Below, piece after piece: positions 33,710 to 45,189 of a stretch of DNA of 64,000 nucleotides. A program made the position numbers and the translations under genes. The notes under the pieces are model-generated. The model was not told the origin of the DNA. It saw only the letters and a list, made by a program, of their open reading frames with translations, and searched no databases. Where the stretch lies: assembly GCA_037178675.1 (NCBI GenBank), contig JAYMGJ010000075.1, positions 1-64,000 of the forward strand. The letters are read 5' to 3'. The stretch is from Scleroderma bovista. Lineage: Eukaryota > Basidiomycota > Agaricomycetes > Boletales > Sclerodermataceae. The stretch's first letter is position 1. Each line of letters starts with the position of its first letter.

Positions 33710-34129
33710 CTAAAGGCTCACCATACGTCTTTCAACTCCACCAACAGCTAGATCATTGGTGGGAGGATGCATTCTTGGGCCACAAGTTGGTAGCTTGCCA
33801 AATTTTGCATGCAGAAGAGTAGTGTATTGCTCAAGGAAGCGGGAGTAAGATTGCTGCCCAATCATGTCAATGATATCCCATTCATATTCTAGAAAGCAAA
33901 AGCACTCCTGGACTTCTTTGGAGGCTTTCTCTTTCTTGCAATGAAGCTGGAGCAAACACTGAAACCAATTCACAGCCAACTGATTATAGGTCATCGGCTG
34001 CAAGGCAGTCTGAACAGAAACAAAGATTATCAGAGATAAGTTCAAATAAATAGGCTTGGAATGACCCACCTGATTGGCACAGAATTGTTTGCAAAATTGT
34101 TCATATGAAGGGATCAACTCGCCAGGCAT
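33710..34129 (-). CDS. Small two-exon gene, unknown product
   Basis: Exon 1 34129-34070 and exon 2 34009-33710 are joined across a 60-nt intron with a GTGGGT donor and a TTCAG acceptor. They give exactly 360 nt, an uninterrupted 119-residue protein starting MPGELIPSYEQF. It is rich in Cys, Phe and Gln and shows no signal peptide, membrane segment or known motif. The clean splice and open frame are the main support for a real gene. Confidence 0.45.
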   Translation of the reverse strand: MPGELIPSYEQFCKQFCANQVGHSKPIYLNLSLIIFVSVQTALQPMTYNQLAVNWFQCLLQLHCKKEKASKEVQECFCFLEYEWDIIDMIGQQSYSRFLEQYTTLLHAKFGKLPTCGPRMHPPTNDLAVGGVERRMVSL

Positions 34130-34139
34130 GTTTGATGGG

Positions 34140-34690
34140 ACTTGTGTGCTTTTTTACCACTGTGGGTTGTCTTAAAAGAAGGAGTTGGACCTTCGGAGTC
34201 ACCTATATTTCGGCAATGGCCACACAGTATTTTTAGTAAATGGAGGCTGGTATCCAATCCTATTGTGCAGTGCACCTTGCACATTCCATCTTCCTTCTAA
34301 ATGTAGGTGCCACCAGGCGTGAATATCCAATACTACTGCCTTGTGCACGGATCGTGACATGTCGGAAAAATACTGCAGAAGTTAAAATTTATTTAAATCC
34401 ATTTCAAAGACTGATGGCGAAAAAGTCATTGTCATATTATTTTAAAAGGTTTTCTGCCAATGAATTTTTCTCATGGCACATTTTCCTCAGGATTATATGA
34501 TAATGTTCGCTTTTTATGTACAGAAATGGATGTTTTATGCACAAATCTGTGGCAAAAGTGGTATTACAATGGTTGTGTCATTACAAACTGCACCACCGAG
34601 TGACTTGCAATGGTGGGGTTTTTTTCAGATAATTATTGTCCTTCTATTCTAAATGTAGATTGACGCAACTTTGTAATAAAACATTGATCA
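34140..34690. other. AT-rich stretch, nothing identified
   Basis: Low coding potential and no repeat family recognised. Confidence 0.4.
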
Positions 34691-34691
34691 G

Positions 34692-35112
34692 GGTTCTCAA
34701 ACTGATGAGCGACAAGGTGGCTGTGTACCATGCATTGGTAGTTGCCCAATTTTACTGACTACCGACAACATAGTATCCACTATCCACCATTGCAGCAAGG
34801 TATTACTCTAAGGCCACTCTTGTGTCCAAGGTAAGTCGTTCTCGCAATTGATGAGTGACAAGGTGGCTATGTACCATGTATTGGTAGATGCCCGATCGAT
34901 TTAACTGACTACCAACAAAATATCCACCATCATGGCAGCCACGAGGTATTATAAGGTCACTCTCATGCCCAAGGTGGGTCGTTATCACAACTGATGAGCA
35001 ACAAGGTGGCTGTGTACCACACATTGGTAGTTGCCCGATTTGACTGACTACCAACAAAATATCCACCATCACAGCGAGGTGTTATAAGGCCACTCTCGTG
35101 TCCAAGGTAAGT
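34692..35112. repeat. Tandem repeat, three units of about 137 bp
   Basis: Three diverged head-to-tail units share CTGATGAG..ACAAGGTGGCTG, TTGGTAGTTGCCC, GACTACCAACAAAATATCCA and AAGGCCACTCTCGTGTCCAA. They end just before the ATG of the next predicted gene. Confidence 0.85.
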
Positions 35113-35113
35113 C

Positions 35114-36616
35114 ATGGACTCCAATTACTCTCATCCCTTCCAATGGGGCCCAGAGCAATCTGAAACCATCACCACTGGTTCTGACTATATTGTGCATTCT
35201 TCAGACCTCCTGGGATGGCACCCAAGTGCTTGGATGGTTGTGATGAACGGCATGACTCAAGCCCTTACATTCCTTGAAGATTACCTTAGTGATGACTCAT
35301 CGTCGTCCATCCTGACAGCCCCTGACATCACCATTCCACCACATACTCTATTGCCCTCTGCGTTCATCATTCCACCTGCCACTTAGTTTCTTTCCCCAGA
35401 TTCCTCAGTACTCGATCAGGAAATGCCCACCACACCCTCATCTATTCCAACTCTCAAGTCCAAGGATGCGCAAGCATTACAGCTCTTTCTAAATGAATGC
35501 ATGAGTACATCATTTTTTTTGATTGCTACAATGCCATTTCTTACATGGTGGTAGACCCCTTCCACACATACCTGCACGAAAGGCAGGCTATGAACTGGGC
35601 TGCCATGTACTCAGATATGTGGCTAACAGTCTGGAATTCACTCGGTGTTGGGAAATGCTGTGGGCCCAGGGAGACTTTCTGGAGCGACATAATCCAGAAC
35701 ATGTTCGAGTACTGGGTAAGATATGAGGACCAAAGACCTCTCGAGCATGGTGCGTGTTTTTTTTTTTTTCTTTTTCGCTGTTTTACTAATTTTACTACTT
35801 CCAGTTGACACTGGTATCAGACTGCTCCTCTCCAAGACGTCCCTACGACATGCCACATTCCTCCACAAGCTGCAGGCATCGCTCCCCGAATGCATGACAT
35901 TCTTCTGCACTCGTTGCCTCCAGTGGGCATTGCCACTTCTTTTCGATAGTGATCAATATCTCGGCCTCCTTCCACCTACCATGTTGTATGGACCAGACTA
36001 TGAGCGAATGTTGGTCCACCAGCTAACTTTGGACTACAAGCAAAGTTTGAAGGTGCTAGTCAAATTCAATGATACTATTGGCTACACATTTTTTCATACC
36101 TACGCACCTGATGGGACGGTAACCATCAGTTCACCCTACTCATAGTTTTGTATTGATCATTTGTCAGATAATTGGCTGGTTCAATAATGCACAATTTATT
36201 GATGTGCTGCATGCAGCGCATTGTGGCGTCAAAAGCAATCAATTCTTTGGGATTCTGGAATGCTGGACAGATGCTGAGTCTTATTGCCAATGGTGTATCA
36301 TCCACAATCCCAGTTTTTATAGTATCGCTCTTGTCACAGCATGCGTAAGTCCATTATTTCTCATGGTCATATTTGTTTTGACCTGTTTTAGATGCTCGAG
36401 CAAATCAACTTATACTACATCAAAAACCTGACTGCAGCGCACACCATCAAATTCGCAGGCAATTTGTATTGGAAATGCATTGAATTAAATACAAAATTTC
36501 TATTGAACTGGTTCCTCATCATCTGTGTTGAGGGCATTGACAGTTTTGGGAATCACAGCAATATGAGGCATGGACTAAAAAGGCTTCCTGGCCTTATACT
36601 ACATAGGTCAATGTAG
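35114..36616 (+). CDS. Spliced gene of unknown function
   Basis: A first frame 35114-35386 begins MDSNYSHPFQWGPEQ. The later part is better supported: an exon to 35715, intron 35716-35804 (GTAAGA...CCAG, T-rich), exon 35805-36118, intron 36119-36167, exon 36168-36344, intron 36345-36391, exon 36392-36616. The spliced reading (WEMLWAQGDFLERHNPEHVR, LFDSDQYLGLLPPTMLYGPD, TIGYTFFHTYAPDGT, IIGWFNNAQFIDVL) is continuous. The link between 35386 and 35540 is unresolved. I do not recognise the family. Confidence 0.5.
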
Positions 36617-36639
36617 TTGTCAGACAATTTGTGTGGCAT

Positions 36640-36895
36640 ATGATCTCAAGTTTTGCCAAATGACATTGCATTTCATAGTGACGGCCACACTGACGATGAT
36701 GATGACCAGCCAGCAACACGATGATGTTAATAATGGCCATGACCACCACTGCTGTGCATTCAGCGCCACGATGTCGACAGCAGACATCTGGCACTACAAC
36801 AACATCAACGGTTACAACAACAACAATGGCAGCTACAATAACAGTGATGACCACCAGCCAGCAGCTTGATGACATTAAGTAACAACAGCCACGAC
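36640..36895. repeat. AAC/ACC/ATG-rich simple sequence
   Basis: A short stretch of imperfect trinucleotide repeats (GATGATGATGACC, ACAACAACAACG). Not coding in my view. Confidence 0.6.
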
Positions 36896-36909
36896 AACCA
36901 CTGTGTAGT

Positions 36910-37100
36910 GAACTGCAGGGGTAAACCCGCGGCTATCCGAGTGCCAACCCAGACCCGACCCACAGCTGACCTGTACCTACCAACCCAGGGGTACATAGTA
37001 GCCCCCTAAGGGTACTTTGAGGGGTCTTGAGGGTATACCTGTGACGGCTAGAAGGGTACTATCATTCATAGTCAAATGATGTTATTAATTACATGATGTA
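36910..37100. other. Possible end of a hAT-like nonautonomous element
   Basis: CAGGGGTAAACCCGCGG at 36916 resembles a hAT-type terminal sequence, and CAGGGGTA recurs at 36985. I could not find the opposite inverted end, so this is only a suggestion. Confidence 0.25.
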
Positions 37101-37129
37101 TATACACTATATACTATCTACATGATCGT

Positions 37130-37700
37130 GGTGGTCATGACACCTATCAATGCACGTGCGTGCTATGGTGGTGGTTAGCATGAGAGGGAGTGGAGAGGTG
37201 GTAGTTGCAGGGAAAGCCAGCAGCACGAGCATCGACATCGTTGTCGTGCCTCTTGTGCTACAGGGCGGTTGTCATTGTCATGGTTGTCACCGCCATGCTT
37301 CTGCATGCTGAAAACGGTCATTGTTGTTGTTATCATGTCTCAGCTTGCTGGAGATGTTGATGTCGTCACAATCACACCTCTCATGCTGCAAGCAGGTGTC
37401 ATGAGTCATTGTCGTCATTGTCGCTGTAGTGCCTCTGTGTGCTGCAGGCAGACATCATCGTCATTGGTGTTTATGATGCACCTAGCTATGTGTGTCGTCA
37501 TGCTTGTCTGAGTGGTGGTAGTCATGGCACTCACCAACGTGCATGCATGCATACGTGCTATGGTGGCCAGCGTGAAAGGTGGTGGTTGCAGGGCAAGAGC
37601 TGCAGGTGGGTGTTGTCGTTGTCACACCTCATCAACATCCATCCATGTGTGCTATGGTGGTAATCAGCATGAGACAGAGGTGGTAGAGATGTGGTAGCAC
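37130..37700 (+). repeat. Degenerate minisatellite, plus orientation
   Basis: At least three units share GTGCTATGGTGG, AGCATGAGAG-like and GTGGTGGTTGCAGGG blocks, at about 37148-37215, 37540-37600 and 37650-37710. Confidence 0.55.
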
Positions 37701-37719
37701 AGGGGAAGGGTTAAAGGTG

Positions 37720-38619
37720 GATGTCATCACTCTCACCATTGTCTCTGGTAGTTGTTGTTGTTTGTGCAGGTGGGTGTTGCTGTTGTTGTTGTTGTGGTTG
37801 GTGTTCCTCTGTGGGTGGCAGCAGTGGGCATTGTTGTCGTCGAGTGGGGTGGGGGCGGCTGTAAGTGGGTGCATTGTCATTGTCATGCCAATCTGAGAGA
37901 GGCCCCCAGTGATGCTACACTTTTTAATACTTCGGTGACCTCTCTGATTGGGTGAGACAAGTTGGCTAAGCAAAGTAATTCAGCTAAGTGTCACCATGGC
38001 TGGCCGCAATGTCACTTAGCTTTGCAGATGACTGACTCTGCAGGGTGCAGATGGTCATGGGTGCCATCTGAGTTGTTGATCATGGTGGGGTGGTCATTGT
38101 CATGGTGGATACTGTTGGCATTATGGTATTGTAGGTCAGTGTAATGGTGTGGGTAACCATGTCGCATCGCAAGTCGACGGAGTGTGGCTAGCTAAAGAGA
38201 GTCAGTGCGTAAGTCAAGATCAACAATTGCAAGATGGTGACGTACCTGTACCACCTAAGCTACCCATCCCCTTGGGAGATCGTTGGGCATTGTGGGTGAT
38301 GTTGAAGACTGAAATTCAAACCTGCAAACATTAGCTGAACCTGAGAGGGGGAGATGACTTACTCAGGGCACATGCAAGTTGTGCAGACACACAGACGGCC
38401 GATGCAAGCCATGGAGAGGGCAGGTGGTGGTGTCGTCATTGTTGGTCAGAATGGTGATAGTGGTGGTATGATTGGATGGATGTGTAGGGCATTGTTGGTG
38501 TTGTTGGCGCTATTGAAACTGTGAGAGTCATCCACTGAATTGGGCAGCTGAAGTAATACACCACAACATTACAAAGCACAAGTGCTTACACAGGGCTGGC
38601 ATTCCAACCCATATGGTAC
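37720..38619. other. GT-rich low-complexity spacer
   Basis: Runs of GTTGTTGTTGTTG and related motifs; frames encoded here are low-complexity artefacts. Nothing else identified. Confidence 0.5.
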
Positions 38620-39110
38620 TTGTATGGTACCCTTACCCCCTGCATTTCTCTACCACTGCATGCATCCAGCAATGTCAATGCACACGACCTCTTCCAGTGC
38701 TGCCACAGCAACAGACGACAACAATGGCCCATACTGCTAGCTTGCCCTGCAACCACCACCCCTCCTCTCTCTTGTGTCAACGACCACCACAGCACGTACA
38801 CAAGCACGGCGACCTGTGCTGTCAGCTTTCCTGCGATCCCCACCTCTCCACCTCTCTCTCATGTTGGCGACCACCACAGCATGCACACACACAGTGCTGC
38901 TGGCAGAGCGACAGACATCAATGGACACCCATGCTGCCAGCCTGCCCATCGACCACACCTCTCGACCATGCCTCCCACCACAGCCCACATGCATGGTGTT
39001 GGTTAGTACCACCACCCTCTCTCCTGACAATGCCAACATAAGTGCAGCACACTCAACCTCTTGCCTCTCATGCCAACCACCACACCAGTGTGGTGACAAC
39101 CACTGCTGCC
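38620..39110 (-). repeat. Degenerate minisatellite, minus orientation
   Basis: The reverse complement of the motif at 37130-37700 recurs here (CTCTCTCATGTTGGCGACC, ACCACAGCATGCACAC), so the two arrays face each other across about 900 bp. Confidence 0.55.
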
Positions 39111-39115
39111 TTTGA

Positions 39116-39139
39116 CCACCACCACCACCACCACCACAA
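39116..39139. repeat. ACC microsatellite
   Basis: Eight near-perfect CAC/ACC trinucleotides. Confidence 0.8.
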
Positions 39140-39321
39140 ACGATGGCCACAACCATCCACCCTCCTGACCATCACAAATGACAGCGATGACCACCACCAC
39201 CCCAGCACATGGAGGACAATGGTCACATGGTTCCCATTGCAGTTCGACACGTCTCGTCTTGCAGGTCTATTAGGTGAGTTCACCTACTACAGCACAAAAG
39301 TTTCAAGTTATTGGAAAGAAC

Positions 39322-39789
39322 ATGGAGCTATCAGAATGCTGGCACTGGGTGCCTAAATTTGACATTTGGGCACTAAAAATGATTCTTCCTTTTCTCCTTC
39401 ATTTCTCAATTGTTTCTTCTGCTTCTTTGGTTGTTCAGGTATGGGAGTTGGACTGCAGAAGCTTGCATTCCTTTCTCATACCAAAATAGTCATCATTCCT
39501 TGGATTCTTCTGCTTCTTGGTAGTTCTCATGCAAAGGATGACTGCTGGACGTCGGCAGTCATCTCTTGCTCCAGGATAGTCATTCTTGTGCAATAGATGG
39601 CTATGACAAGCTTGTATTCATCCTTCGCAAGGATAGTCTTGACTTTGCGTGATAGTATGGATAGTGAGGGCTGTCTGTATCCCTCAAGTTGGGACAATCT
39701 TTCAACAGATCTTGGGTGCATTCTTTGCATTAGTTTCATCAGCTAACTTTCTCCATGTCCACAGTACCAAACACATTTGGTGCATGACA
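39322..39789 (-). mobile_element. Family E LTR fragment, copy 5
   Basis: It matches the right-hand about 470 bp of family E (GGCACTGGGTGCCTAAATTTGA, then the ACCAAACACATTTGGT palindrome) and ends ATGACA at 39789. The left part is missing. Confidence 0.8.
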
Positions 39790-39859
39790 CCAGACCATGC
39801 AAAAAACCATAAGTTATAACTATGCTAACACCTATAGAATCTGATCACAATGCAGTGCT

Positions 39860-40990
39860 GCACAGGATCCCCTCGTGCATCACGGGCACCACTTTGGAAG
39901 AACAGTACATGCTTTTTGCAATGTGCAAACATTGCTAATGAATGGCATTGTCCTATTGTCTGAAGGGGCTGACAATGCCCTGGAGTCTTTTCTGGCCATG
40001 TGAGTTACAAATGACATACTTGAACATCGCTCAAGTCTAATGCATGAACTTCAGGGAGCGGAAAGAATTCAAGGTGTTCTGCAAGCTTCTTCACTTGGTT
40101 CCAGGACTGGAAGCCCGCCTGGTGGAGTCATCAGAGGAAGAAATCACTGATATCGCTGATCTCGTATGCTCTCCCATACAATCTTGTGTATGTTTGGCTG
40201 AATCTGTGTCATACAGATCCAGAAAGGTGCAAGTGGGGTGAGGGCGGATGATACAAAGGGCATGAAGGGTGCCATTGTTGATTGGATAACCCCAAAGGGC
40301 CAAAGTTTAAACCCGCATATTCGCAATGTAAAAGCTGGAAGGGGGTTCAACCATGAGTGAACAGGGGCTCTCCTCTGCCCAGCATGACTTGATTGGAACA
40401 ACACAGAGTATGTGCCTCCATTTTCTTCTTCGTGCTCTAGATAATTTAATGAGTCGAAGAACGAAGTCCAAACTTAACAATGGGGAAATGCAGGTCAAAG
40501 GCAACCAATGGCCCATTTTCCTGTATGCAGACTATACATATGACTCCGAAGACCCATGGAATGGATTACTGCACAGTGGTCTTCTTGTCTCGGTTAGTTT
40601 TATTGCTATATCCTATGATCCCTACTAACATATGACTCTTTATAGGCTTTTAAACACATTTTCATGTCTCCAAGCTCTGTTGATCAAGAACCTAAAGCCA
40701 CTCACTCAGGTAATGCGCAAATCCATGGTATGCATGCTGTCACTAAGGCCTTGAATGTTGCCACCCAGGTGTGTCAGTACTTGTGTGTGCACGAGTGGGG
40801 TCTAGACAAACCAATTTGTTAGGCATGCTTTGCCTTGTCATCAGTGCAAGTTTTTTCATGAACCAACCTTGTCACAGACTCCGAACACTTTTATGATAGT
40901 ATTCTGGAGCTGTTGGAGGATTCAGATGAAATGGAGAAGGTCAATCAGTTATTGACATGGTGGAACTGGTATGTATTGTACGGCACAATG
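39860..40990 (+). pseudogene. DUF6698-like gene, stops present
   Basis: Exons joined by short introns read GADNALESFLAM, RERKEFKVFCKLLHLVPGLE, IADL spliced to IQKGASGVRADDTKGMKGAI, VDWITPKGQSLNPHIRNVKA, FKHIFMSPSSVDQE, GNAQIHGMHAVTKALNVATQ and FYDSILELLEDSDEMEKVNQ, ending LLTWWNW. This order matches the DUF6698 family of Agaricomycetes, of unknown function. TGA codons in the middle (near 40360 and 40386) are at positions where the family keeps Arg or Gly. Family E copy 5 lies just upstream. Confidence 0.65.
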
Positions 40991-41430
40991 TTTAGGTTAC
41001 ACTCACATCTTGGACCAGTCAAATCTTTCCTTTATATGCTGACACTGAGTGTGTACCCTCTAAAAACAGCCCATTAGCAAGGATCCCTGCAAAACAGGCA
41101 GAGCAGAGAGAGGTGACTGCTTCAGCCAGTCAGGAAGGTTACTAGTGTTACACTTACTTTGCCTCATGAAGTAGAATACATCATACAATGTACAGAGGGC
41201 AAAACTATTGAAATATGTTGACATTCTTCTGAGGGAAGGTGTACCTAGTGAATGCAGGGATACATAAATGTTGATCAAATCATCAGCAGCAATTATAATT
41301 CTAAGTCAACATGACCAGATTCAGATGCAAGACATACCTGGTCAGAAACATCACTGGATGTAGCTTACTATGATGGACTTGATCAGATACACCAGCAGAT
41401 GCAGTCATGATGAGCTTGATCAACTATCAC
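40991..41430. other. No gene identified
   Basis: Short frames only. Confidence 0.4.
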
Positions 41431-41431
41431 A

Positions 41432-41782
41432 GTGATTATACCTCTAGGGGAAGATGACCAGGTTTGTATGGAAGATGCACCTGATCAGATGCTACTCCAG
41501 TTGATGTAGCCCATGATAAGGCTGACCATGTACAGCAGTGATTATAATCCAAGGTGGGTATGACCAGATTTGTATGGAAGATGCACCTGGTCAGATACTA
41601 CTCCAGTTGATGTAGCCCATGGTAAGGCTGACCATGTACAGCATGGTGGTGCAGAAGGTCAATCAAGCCATGTACAGCAGTGATTATAATCTAAGGTGGG
41701 TATGACCAGATTTGTATGGAAGATGCACCTGGTCAGATACTACTCCAGTTGATGTAGCCCATGATAAGGCTGACCTAGTGTT
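41432..41782. repeat. Tandem repeat, three units of about 108-142 bp
   Basis: Units share AGTGATTATA, TATGACCAGATTTGTATGGA, AGATGCACCTGGTCAGATAC and TACTCCAGTTGATGTAGCCC. Units 2 and 3 are almost identical; unit 2 carries an extra about 34-bp stretch (CATGGTGGTGCAGAAGG). Confidence 0.9.
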
Positions 41783-42239
41783 GCTGCGACTCCAGCTCCA
41801 AGTTGACTGGAGCCGCAGTCGAGGACCCCAGTTAGCCAAACGCCAAGAAGTCAGGTCAGGTGGCTTACCTAAGGTCCAACTCAGCTGGACTAGTCGTGAC
41901 TTGCAACTCAAAGTCGACTAAAAGCAGAAAAAAAGTCAGAAAAACTCATGCCAATTGTTCTGGAGTCATGCCAATTTACAAAGTCACCTTACAACTATTT
42001 ATAATTGTTGTCCTTCAAGTACGATCATCTCATTGTCCTTCTAAATGTTTATTTCCCAATTTCAAGAGTTTTACTCATCTTCCTCAACATTTCTGTTCAA
42101 GGCACAGGCCAACAGAACAATACTGGTACAAGTTTAGTTTGTAAATGGTGATATTAAAGATCTACTTATGAGCTACAGTCCACCATGCAGAGCCCATTGA
42201 TGGCATACTGCCCAAGAGCACAACTGGTGGCAGGGCAGC
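41783..42239. other. No gene identified
   Basis: Follows the tandem repeat; contains AGTTGACTGGAGCCGCAGTC-type words but no clear repeat or frame. Confidence 0.4.
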
Positions 42240-42615
42240 CAGTGACTTCAAATTTGACGGCGGGACTTCCTTTTCGTTCCCACTAGCACAACGCACACTA
42301 CAGTGGTGTGAATGTTAATAGACTTACCATATTCACTTTGCTGGGCCTCATCATAGGTCTGTTCATGGCTATAGCATTGCTCCAATGGCTCAAACGAGCA
42401 TGTCCCTTTCTCAAGGTGGTATTTGAGCCCATTTGGATGGAGATATGTCTGTTGCATCCATAACCAAAGTCAGAGTGTGCATATATAGGGCACTGGATCA
42501 AAGGAAATGCATAGGTACAGTAACCGATTAGGCATGAATGAAGCAGAAGAAGTGATCTTTGTACAACCTGTGTCTACATACCTGCATTGACTAGGGTTAA
42601 GCAACATGCATCTAA

Positions 42616-44100
42616 TCACCACACAAAGCCTGCACTTACCAGGCACCTCAACAAACCATCTCGTTTGTTGCGCGGTATGACCACCCACATGCTTGCCCGT
42701 GCACACTGGTGTTGCCTACCTTCTCCTCTGGAGGAAGGGCATGGCACTGACGTTCTGGTGTTCTGGTGCCCTTTGGGCTGGCAATGCTGTTCATCAGATG
42801 AATGAGCAGGACAGGGTCCATGATGATCACATGGCTGGTGACCAGCGTCGAGGTGAAAAGAGGGATGGGAGTGGTCAACAGAACAACCGGAACGTAACCA
42901 AGGCAGCAAGCACAACTCATGATGAGAAGGAGAAAGAAGGTCCGACAATATGCATGGGTGAAGCATCTCATCCCCACTAGATGGTGGTGAATCAGCACTG
43001 CTGAGGGTACTTTTTGTGGATGCACTCACTGGACTGGTGGAACATCCTTGTTCGCTCAGAGTCAGAGGAGTACACGTGGAGTCAGAAGTGGTGTCTTGGG
43101 AGTGCAACATGGTGTGATACTCACCAATGGGCAGGTCATGCAGCACGATAGTAGCATCCAACACATGACATGGATCAAACGGAAAGCCTGCAGAAGAATC
43201 ACTTCCATTGGACAATGTAGACAAGAGCAAGGATGTTGAGGAAAGCAAAGAAGCAGGGGAGGTTGGTAGTGTATGAAGGTAGATCTTTCCGTGTGCAGCA
43301 ACAGGGATTGACTGGGAATGCGGGGGAGGGCCTGAGTTGTTGTCTGAATCACCTGGGCAAGATGGTGAGCATAATGGTGCACTCTCCTCTCTACAATTAA
43401 GGTTTGTCCATATTAATAGTGTGTGATCATGAAGCATGCTTACATGGTATTATTTAAGATGACCCACTCACTCTTGACCAAGTCTGCACTAGGCTTTCTG
43501 GCATTTGAGGGTGGATGTCCTTTTTTCCCTTAGCCACTTCTGTAGTGACAGGATCCATTCCTTTGCTGATCATGGATCACTAGACAAACCAGCTGCTTCT
43601 ATGATCATTGGAGGCCATTTGACAGGGTTATGGTTGACCTTCAGTACATCAAGTTTGCTACATTCTGCAAGGTATACGGGGAGTCAGATAATCTTATTGT
43701 GGGATATGCACAGCACCTGGATTGGCAATGCTGTTTAGTCAGTTATTTAACGGCAGGGATGAGAACATATGTGCAGGTTCACCAGTGAGCCCGGCTGTGT
43801 GGGTAGTTGTTTGATTTTGTTGCAACTTACATCCAAGATCTCTAGGGATGGCACCATGGTCAACTGCAGTATAATTAGAAGAAGGGGGTGCATGACAAGA
43901 AGTACGGTACATACAACTTCAGGGAAGACAGAAATTGTTGTTCTTCAGGTTGAGATATCTGAGGCTCGACAAGAGTGCGAAGGCAGTTGGCAAGGTTGCC
44001 AGTTGGTTGTATCCCAGGCCCCAGGGCAATTCTGGACACAGGATAACTGCACGTTAATGAGGAGTTCAAATGTGTCAAGTGAAGCAGAGACATACCTTGT
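42616..44100 (-). pseudogene. Sog2-like leucine-rich repeat protein, decayed
   Basis: The minus strand reads LRR blocks LGYNQLATLPTAFALLSSLR, YLNLKNNNF, then after an intron-like gap LTMVPSLEILDVS, CNKIKQLPTQPGSLVNL, and after another VLCISHNKII, LPVYLAECSKLDVLKVNHNP, VKWPP and ILSLQKWLREKR. This is the repeat pattern of Sog2, the LRR component of the RAM (NDR-kinase) network. 43437-42616 is an open Ser/Pro-rich frame that could be the downstream region of the same protein. A frameshift after NNNF and TGA codons after CISHNKII and GLSSDP mark decay. Confidence 0.6.
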
Positions 44101-44640
44101 TATTGAACATAAAGGATCATGACACAGAAAGATATTGGCATAAACTCCATCCCATGATTGCAGCTGTGTGTACTTGGACATGTTGTCAACATGATGGTGA
44201 TGGTAGCTGTGCTGGACCCTGGCCCTGGTAGTGTTAGGGTATGGCAGTGTTGGGCATGTTGGTCGTTGTGGGCGATGAGCATTGTTGTAGTGAGTGATGA
44301 AAACAATGGCCAAGGCTGCCAAGGCAAAGTTGCAGGCATGGTTGAAGTTGGCCTGAGTTTGTAACTTCCCTAATGGGTTGTAAAATGACTCAAACGAGAC
44401 AGCATGTGCAGGAAAACAAAATGTGATAATGAGGCTACAGTACCAACTACCAAGAGAGGCCTTGGAATGACAAACCAACCAAAGTTTCAAACCAAAGACT
44501 ACAATACAAAGGAGCACACCACTGAGAGTCTGAGTCTGCAACAGTGAGAACTAGAGCTAAGAGTGATGAAAAGGAAAATGTCAAGAACTAACAATAACTT
44601 ACCTTGGTGTCAGCTTGAAACACCATGAATGCTCTCACTA
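44101..44640. other. No firm gene
   Basis: Minus-strand frames here (44541-43945) lack recognisable motifs; they may include upstream introns or exons of the LRR pseudogene. Confidence 0.35.
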
Positions 44641-44651
44641 GTGGCCAGACT

Positions 44652-45005
44652 TCAAATGGGAGGTGGAGGAAGATTGTTGATCGTCACATTTGGGTGGGCA
44701 AGTGCAGCTTTGAGGGTACTGTATGAATGTCCCACCAAGAAGGCAGCCCTGAGCAAGGGTGATCTCACTTGCCATCCTTCTTCTTCAAGCTTAGCGATGT
44801 AGAGCACCGTGTGTTTCAATTCCAGGTGAACACGAAGTGTAGTGTTTGAACACTTGGGGCCGAAACAACTCTTGACACTAGCGAGTGGTCCATCACCCCC
44901 ACTGTTAGATTGTGCAGTGAGAGAACTAGACTGACCATGCATGAGTAAAACTACATCACAACTCACAAACATGGAAGAAGAGGAACTTACACACAGAGGA
45001 GACAT
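44652..45005 (-). pseudogene. hAT transposase N-terminal fragment with BED-like finger
   Basis: The minus-strand frame contains FGPKCSNTTLRVHLELKHT, the S-T-T-L..H....H end of a BED finger, then VGHSYSTLKAALAHPN and a PPPP tail, parallel to GYNYSTLCQAL...PPPP in the hAT gene at 11.3 kb. Upstream (45050-45015) IHYFFTSG resembles the residues before the finger. Downstream transposase exons are not seen. Confidence 0.6.
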
Positions 45006-45189
45006 GTAGTATACTCACATCCACTGGTGAAAAAGTAATGGATATCTTGTGTTGGCTGAGACATAGGATAAGGGACAAGACTTGAACCTCGAGAGGTGGA
45101 CTGTGCACATGAGAGGGGTCAAAATCTCACCTTTTGTACATGTCAGAAGTGGGCCATTATGCACACACAATGTATGCACAATGGCCGTT

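Noticed and set aside
36916..36932. Full hAT MITE starting CAGGGGTAAACCC
   Set aside because: No matching inverted end or 8-bp duplication was found, so only a tentative note is kept.
37632..39200. His- and Val-rich frames up to 142 codons
   Set aside because: Low-complexity repeats read through in several frames; no splice sites or motifs.
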